Source: Candidatus Pyrohabitans jungbluthii (lineage in GTDB: Archaea; Hydrothermarchaeota; Hydrothermarchaeia; Hydrothermarchaeales; BMS3B). From it: 64,000 nucleotides of DNA. Under the pieces are notes generated by a model. It did not search any database, was not told the DNA's origin, and was given only the letters and a program-made list of their open reading frames with translations. Position numbers and translations under genes: made by a program. Every line of letters starts with the position of its first letter. Positions within the stretch are counted from its first letter, which is position 1. Positions 60,521-64,000 of this stretch are shown one piece after another. The stretch covers positions 1-64,000 of the forward strand of contig MTMD02000007.1 in assembly GCA_002010065.2 (NCBI GenBank). The letters run 5' to 3'.

Positions 60521-60690
60521 TAATACTTTTATTTAGTGTGCTCCGGGTCTTGGTAGCTGTTCCCGGGAGAAGGATTTCAAGCTCATCTCCCTTTTCATCC
60601 AGATCAAACACCATGTTCTCTGCCACCAGCTCATATTTTTCCACCCTTTCGCAGGCGCAGGTAGAGGGCGCCTATCTTCTTGACCTTGGC
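60507..60690 (-). pseudogene. Frameshifted DUF2283 protein remnant
   Basis: On the minus strand, one frame reads KVKKIGALYLRLRKGGKI then stops, and the next frame takes over with YELVAENMVFDLDEKG, DELEILLPGT. Together they match the DUF2283 pattern (DALYIRL, then acidic-Gly, EIL). A one-base loss in the A-run near 60634-60640 would explain the break. The N-terminus has no start. It overlaps the end of mutL by 14 nt. Confidence 0.55.
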
Positions 60691-60873
60691 TACCCAAAAC
60701 TTTTAATAACATCTGGCAGAGATAATACTTAATGAAGCTAAGAATAGGAACCTCTGGCGAAATGGCTCACAATGTTGGCTACATACCTCTCATTTTATCT
60801 GTAGCAGAGAGTTTGGAGAAGTTTCCGGGTAACGCAAGGGTTTTCGAGGTAAAGAAGGAGTACACATGGAGGA
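60691..60873. other. Gap with no certain gene
   Basis: A plus-strand frame begins at ATG 60732 after AT-rich sequence (MKLRIGTSGEMAHNVGY onward) but then runs antisense through the next gene, so only about 46 codons are free. I cannot support it as a gene. This looks like a decayed junction between the core chromosome and the AT-rich genes to the right. Confidence 0.3.
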
Positions 60874-61116
60874 TTATGAGTATAGAGGGGGACTACAGAT
60901 ATTTGACGGCTTTCCAGCTCCAGAATAGCAACCTACGGCGGAAAAATGCTTTTCCTCTTCTTCGCTGTAGACCATTTTCGTCTCTTCATCCTCGTCTTTC
61001 AGTATCTCTTCGAGCACAAAGTTCACAAATTCCTCCACTGAAGCAAATTCTTTGCTGTCTTCAACACGTTTCTTTATCTCTCCATATATCTTATCTTTTA
61101 TCTCGATTTTCACCAC
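60874..61116 (-). CDS. Small CopG/RHH-like protein, C-terminus altered
   Basis: An 80-residue protein: MVKIEIKDKIYGEIKKRVED, then FASVEEFVNFVLEEILKDEDEE and VYSEEEEK, matching a widespread archaeal small protein with a ribbon-helix-helix-like N-terminus. Relatives end in an acidic helix followed by RLRALGYL. Here the frame instead continues with a Cys/Ser/Pro-rich end (SAVGCYSGAGKPSN onward), suggesting a frameshift or a junction after position about 58. Regulation of a neighbouring gene or antitoxin action is possible. Confidence 0.5.
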   Translation of the reverse strand: MVKIEIKDKIYGEIKKRVEDSKEFASVEEFVNFVLEEILKDEDEETKMVYSEEEEKHFSAVGCYSGAGKPSNICSPPLYS

Positions 61117-61251
61117 TTTACCACCTCAAATTATTTATCCTTTTTCAACTTTACTTCTTAACTTCGCATTTTCATAGCCTCTATTTGAAGCCAGATATAT
61201 AAAGAATGATTTAATCAAATACTATTAGCTGTGTTTGATCGGAATTAATGA

Positions 61252-62616
61252 CTATAAACTTATCTTGATTATGATGCTCTTTATCTCTTTCTTTATCTTC
61301 TTCATCAGCTCCCTGTCATAGTCATCTATTTCTAGTATTTCTTTAAATATAATTCTTATACCCTCCCTTCTTATATATTTATATCTAAGTAAGAATCCGA
61401 TAAGGCCGTTTATAATGAAAGCTAATGCGAATCCATATAAACCGCCGAGTAATATTAAAATGATACCTAAAAGAAGGAAAGTCATCGTACTTATGGCATA
61501 TATTATGAAGAGATACTTTTGTGCTCTTAGACCAAAAAACAATGGGCGCATAGTCAAATTAAGTGCGTAAACTAAAGAAATGAAAATCAATATCTGAAAT
61601 ATCCTTGCTGATTCTGAATAAGAACTGCCAAAGAATATATTGAATGCAAAAGGAGAAAGTATTATGGAGAGTGTAATAATTGGTAGAGAAAACCATATTG
61701 AATATTTAATGCTTTTGTTAATTATCTTGTTTATTCTTTCAATATTTTTAATCTCTTTGGAGATAACAGGCATCAGTACATTCTCAAGAGGAGAAAATAA
61801 AAAAATTGTATACCTAACTGCTTTTCTAGCAACGTTAAATATCGCAACTGCTTCAACACCAAGGAAAAACTGGATTAACCATGGTTGGATGTTATCGGTT
61901 AATTTTTTAAGTGGCCGTATCCCAATTGCCCATTTCCCATGAGATGTCACAGTTTTCAAGAAAAAGTTTTCTTTTGGTCTTGAAATTGAAAAATAACCTT
62001 TTATTATTCTGAGATAATTAGGAAAAATTAAAAGAAGAGAGGTAAATGATGAGAGAGGATACGCAAGCATTACACCATAGAGACCAAGTTCTAAGTGATA
62101 GCCAAATAATATAACATAGATAAGTTTAAAGAAACTTTCTCCCACATTTAAAGAAAAAATAGACTTAAAATCAAGATGAGAATTGAAAGTAGTTAGGAAT
62201 ATATTCTTCCCAGCAGTTGTGATTATTAAAAATGCAGATATCTTGACTAGTTCGCTAACTATCTCTGAGTATCTCTGCTCGAAATATGTATTTGACAAAA
62301 ATATGATCACGAATAAGAAAAAACCAGAAAAAATCTCAACTTGAGAATAGTGGTAAAGAAGTGATTTTACCTTATCATAGCGCTTGGCTCCCCTTTCCCT
62401 TGATGCATCTGCTGTTATAACCCCTCCTATACCAGGGTCAAGTAAAGTGCCTGCAATGCTTATAGCGGAAGAAGCGAGGACTATCAGGCCATATTCAAAT
62501 CTTCCAAGTATCCTGACAATTACTATGAAACTCAGAAGACCAAAAATTCCTGTAATTATATTTGCTAGGCTTATTAGTGCTGTTCCTTCTGCAATTTTAC
62601 GAGCTAAGGATGTCAT
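61252..62616 (-). CDS. Polysaccharide flippase (MOP/Wzx-like)
   Basis: A 454-residue membrane protein with about 12-14 hydrophobic segments and the polysaccharide-transporter N-terminus: TALISLANIITGIFGLLSF near 13-31, ILGRFEYGLIVLASSAI near 36-52, LLDPGIGGVITADASRERG near 58-76. Such flippases move lipid-linked oligosaccharides across the membrane for glycan or S-layer glycosylation. Base composition is markedly AT-rich compared with the GC-richer genes before 60.5 kb, a sign of acquisition. Its neighbour to the right, same strand, is similar in composition. Confidence 0.88.
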   Translation of the reverse strand: MTSLARKIAEGTALISLANIITGIFGLLSFIVIVRILGRFEYGLIVLASSAISIAGTLLDPGIGGVITADASRERGAKRYDKVKSLLYHYSQVEIFSGFFLFVIIFLSNTYFEQRYSEIVSELVKISAFLIITTAGKNIFLTTFNSHLDFKSIFSLNVGESFFKLIYVILFGYHLELGLYGVMLAYPLSSFTSLLLIFPNYLRIIKGYFSISRPKENFFLKTVTSHGKWAIGIRPLKKLTDNIQPWLIQFFLGVEAVAIFNVARKAVRYTIFLFSPLENVLMPVISKEIKNIERINKIINKSIKYSIWFSLPIITLSIILSPFAFNIFFGSSYSESARIFQILIFISLVYALNLTMRPLFFGLRAQKYLFIIYAISTMTFLLLGIILILLGGLYGFALAFIINGLIGFLLRYKYIRREGIRIIFKEILEIDDYDRELMKKIKKEIKSIIIKISL

Positions 62617-62679
62617 GATTTTTGATTAGAAAGTATAGATATTAAAATCTATTCTTAGGTAGCCCCCTAGCTACTCTTT

Positions 62680-64000
62680 TTACTTTTTGTTTAATTTTTC
62701 CAATGTTTTTAATTCTCTAATTTTTCGCCTGATTCTTTCTTTTTCAGTATATTCTTGATATTTTATTGGCATTTTAGCATATTTGCTATCCCCATTAAAA
62801 ATATCCTTTAATACTCTTCCGTCCATGTCCTTTGGGATAGGTATGTCGAATAAATGTAAAACTGTTGGAGCAATATCTGTAATTTCAATTTCTCCTAATT
62901 TCTTTCCCTTTTTAATATCATGACCATAGGCGATAAAAATACCTTCTCTTGCTTTTTCGTGACGCCCTATGATTTTAGTTTCCTTTCTTTTATTAAATAT
63001 GTTTTTGGATAAGGAAGTGGTAGTATTAAAATATTCTGAGGCTAAATATACAATATCTGGAATATGAGAAATATATCTTCCATCAAACACTTCTTCTCTT
63101 TTCCATACATTTTCTAAAACTCTTTTTCCATCTTTGTTAAGATGCTTTAGTTTACTAATTATCTCTTCTCTTATCTTTTCATAATCCTGATCTTGACGCA
63201 GATTCTTTTTAATTATCTTTATTCCCAATGGATTAGCGCCGTAAGCTATTGCTATTGTATCGTTATGATTTACACCCCATGGAAAATATATATTTTCTTT
63301 TTTTTGAGTTAAACTCTTTTCATACCAATTATCTAAAATTAATTTATTAACCAATTTATTTATATTATATTTTAGAGATTTAAAATGCTTCAATAAAATC
63401 CTTCCGACACGATATTTTGCAAATGAATAGGCTTTATATGTTAACCACTGTCGAAGTCTATTTCCTTTTAATTTAAGGTATCCCTGATCCAATAACCATG
63501 AATTAACATTAAACTCATATATTGCAGGTCCATGGAATCCATGATCAGATATTATGAAAATCTCCATATTTTGGAAGTTTTTAATGATGTCACTTAAAAT
63601 TTTATCGACTTCTTTAAAAAAATCCAAAATAATATCTTTATAATTCCAATACCAATGTTGAATCGAATCTGTTTCTTCAATCCAGTATATTATGAAATCA
63701 TATTTACGTTCCTTTGTAAGATTTTTGAATATCTTATATCTTCGCCACATTCTTTGAACATAAAGGGAAAATAACCTTTCATCAAAAATTTTTTCTTTCC
63801 ATAATTTTTTAAGCTCTTCGTTCTCTAAATGAAACCCTTTAACTTTATTTTTTAAATCCGGTGGATATGTGTATTCACTATCTTCAGAAGGCGGCAATCC
63901 AGAAATCATAATTCCATTTATTTTTTTAGGCGGATATGTCATTCGCAAGTTAATAATCATCGATTTATATCCATATTCACCTAGTATATCCCAAATAGCT
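62680..64000 (-). CDS. AlkP-superfamily phosphodiesterase/pyrophosphatase-like protein (5' end outside window)
   Basis: The last 439 residues of an alkaline-phosphatase superfamily hydrolase; the N-terminal part with the nucleophile lies beyond the edge, because the frame stays open to base 64000 (ILGEYGYKSMIINLRMTYPP). Visible metal-site motifs include EETDSIQHWYW (Asp/His), FIISDHGFHGP (Asp-His) and YISHIPDIVY; the terminal EIEITDIAPTVLHLFDIPIP with MDGRVL is typical of this group. Related archaeal genes sit in surface-polysaccharide clusters and may cleave nucleotide or phospho-sugar substrates. AT-rich like the flippase gene. Confidence 0.85.
   Translation of the reverse strand, partial: AIWDILGEYGYKSMIINLRMTYPPKKINGIMISGLPPSEDSEYTYPPDLKNKVKGFHLENEELKKLWKEKIFDERLFSLYVQRMWRRYKIFKNLTKERKYDFIIYWIEETDSIQHWYWNYKDIILDFFKEVDKILSDIIKNFQNMEIFIISDHGFHGPAIYEFNVNSWLLDQGYLKLKGNRLRQWLTYKAYSFAKYRVGRILLKHFKSLKYNINKLVNKLILDNWYEKSLTQKKENIYFPWGVNHNDTIAIAYGANPLGIKIIKKNLRQDQDYEKIREEIISKLKHLNKDGKRVLENVWKREEVFDGRYISHIPDIVYLASEYFNTTTSLSKNIFNKRKETKIIGRHEKAREGIFIAYGHDIKKGKKLGEIEITDIAPTVLHLFDIPIPKDMDGRVLKDIFNGDSKYAKMPIKYQEYTEKERIRRKIRELKTLEKLNKK

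Noticed and set aside
60732-61202. A 156-codon plus-strand frame
   Set aside because: Two thirds of it is antisense to a recognisable CopG-like gene, and the free N-terminal part matches nothing I know.
1-64000. CRISPR arrays, rRNA genes, tRNA genes, insertion sequences
   Set aside because: I looked for regularly spaced repeats, tRNA T-loop sequences and transposase motifs and found none that held up; a covariance or profile search could still reveal a tRNA I missed.

Overview
The window is archaeal chromosome, most likely from an uncultured or little-studied thermophilic euryarchaeote. Indicators are replication factor C, Orc1/Cdc6, a group II chaperonin, the archaeal CoA route (pantoate kinase and phosphopantothenate synthetase), aTrm56 and Tsr3. 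Promoters have TATA boxes 25-30 nt before many start codons (leaderless mRNAs), mixed with GGAGGTGA ribosome sites. DsrAB (dissimilatory sulfite reductase) points to sulfite or sulfate respiration. Archaeoglobi-like or Hydrothermarchaeota-like lineages would fit, but no rRNA or tRNA gene is present here to settle it. A methanogenesis-marker-12 protein, a class II HMG-CoA reductase and a bacterial-type MutL add a mosaic character.

Layout. 1-7.8 kb: a HAD phosphatase (cut by the edge), an FKBP, an NfeD protease-stomatin pair, RfcS, a pilus/secretion ATPase, an ArsR-type regulator with a transcobalamin-like domain, and a divergent ThyX. 8-13.6 kb: the cobalt importer cbiMNQO, a CbiX/SirB chelatase, a sugar epimerase and a thioredoxin-reductase-like flavoprotein. 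13.6-21.9 kb: an HTH regulator, a 1943-residue S-layer-like glycoprotein, and a second surface protein with a CGP-type C-terminal anchor. 21.9-27 kb: ThiI, then a copper-handling cluster (Lrp-TRASH regulator, YHS protein, thioredoxin, CopA). 27.2-33.3 kb: CoA biosynthesis (coaBC, pantoate kinase, phosphopantothenate synthetase) with DUF502, a GTPBP1-like GTPase and Tsr3. 33.4-37.4 kb: a minus-strand sulfur-transfer cluster (threonine-synthase-like enzyme, MoaD-like carrier, YkgJ protein, E1-like enzyme, TusA, DUF169). 37.4-43.8 kb: two divergent ferredoxins, dsrAB, and a tetrapyrrole-related cluster (unknown protein, a glutamyl-tRNA reductase homologue without its catalytic cysteine, two small paralogues, an AhbD-like radical SAM enzyme). 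43.8-50.5 kb: thermosome, HicAB, HMG-CoA reductase and prenyl synthase. 50.5-60.5 kb: Orc1/Cdc6, aTrm56, an ATP-grasp enzyme, PheA, methanogenesis marker 12, toxin-antitoxin loci, LeuB, a nucleotidyltransferase and MutL. 60.5-64 kb: decayed small genes, then AT-rich flippase and AlkP-family genes that look like an acquired surface-polysaccharide island.

The strongest theme is sulfur and tetrapyrrole metabolism. DsrAB needs siroheme; the chelatase, cobalt importer, HemA-like protein and radical SAM enzyme belong to siroheme, corrinoid or heme supply; and the carrier/E1/TusA cluster beside dsrAB looks like a system that moves sulfur into metabolites. The most promising new points are the cysteine-less HemA homologue, the sulfur-carrier cluster, and a possible corrinoid-sensing repressor whose operator resembles a palindrome upstream of cbiM.
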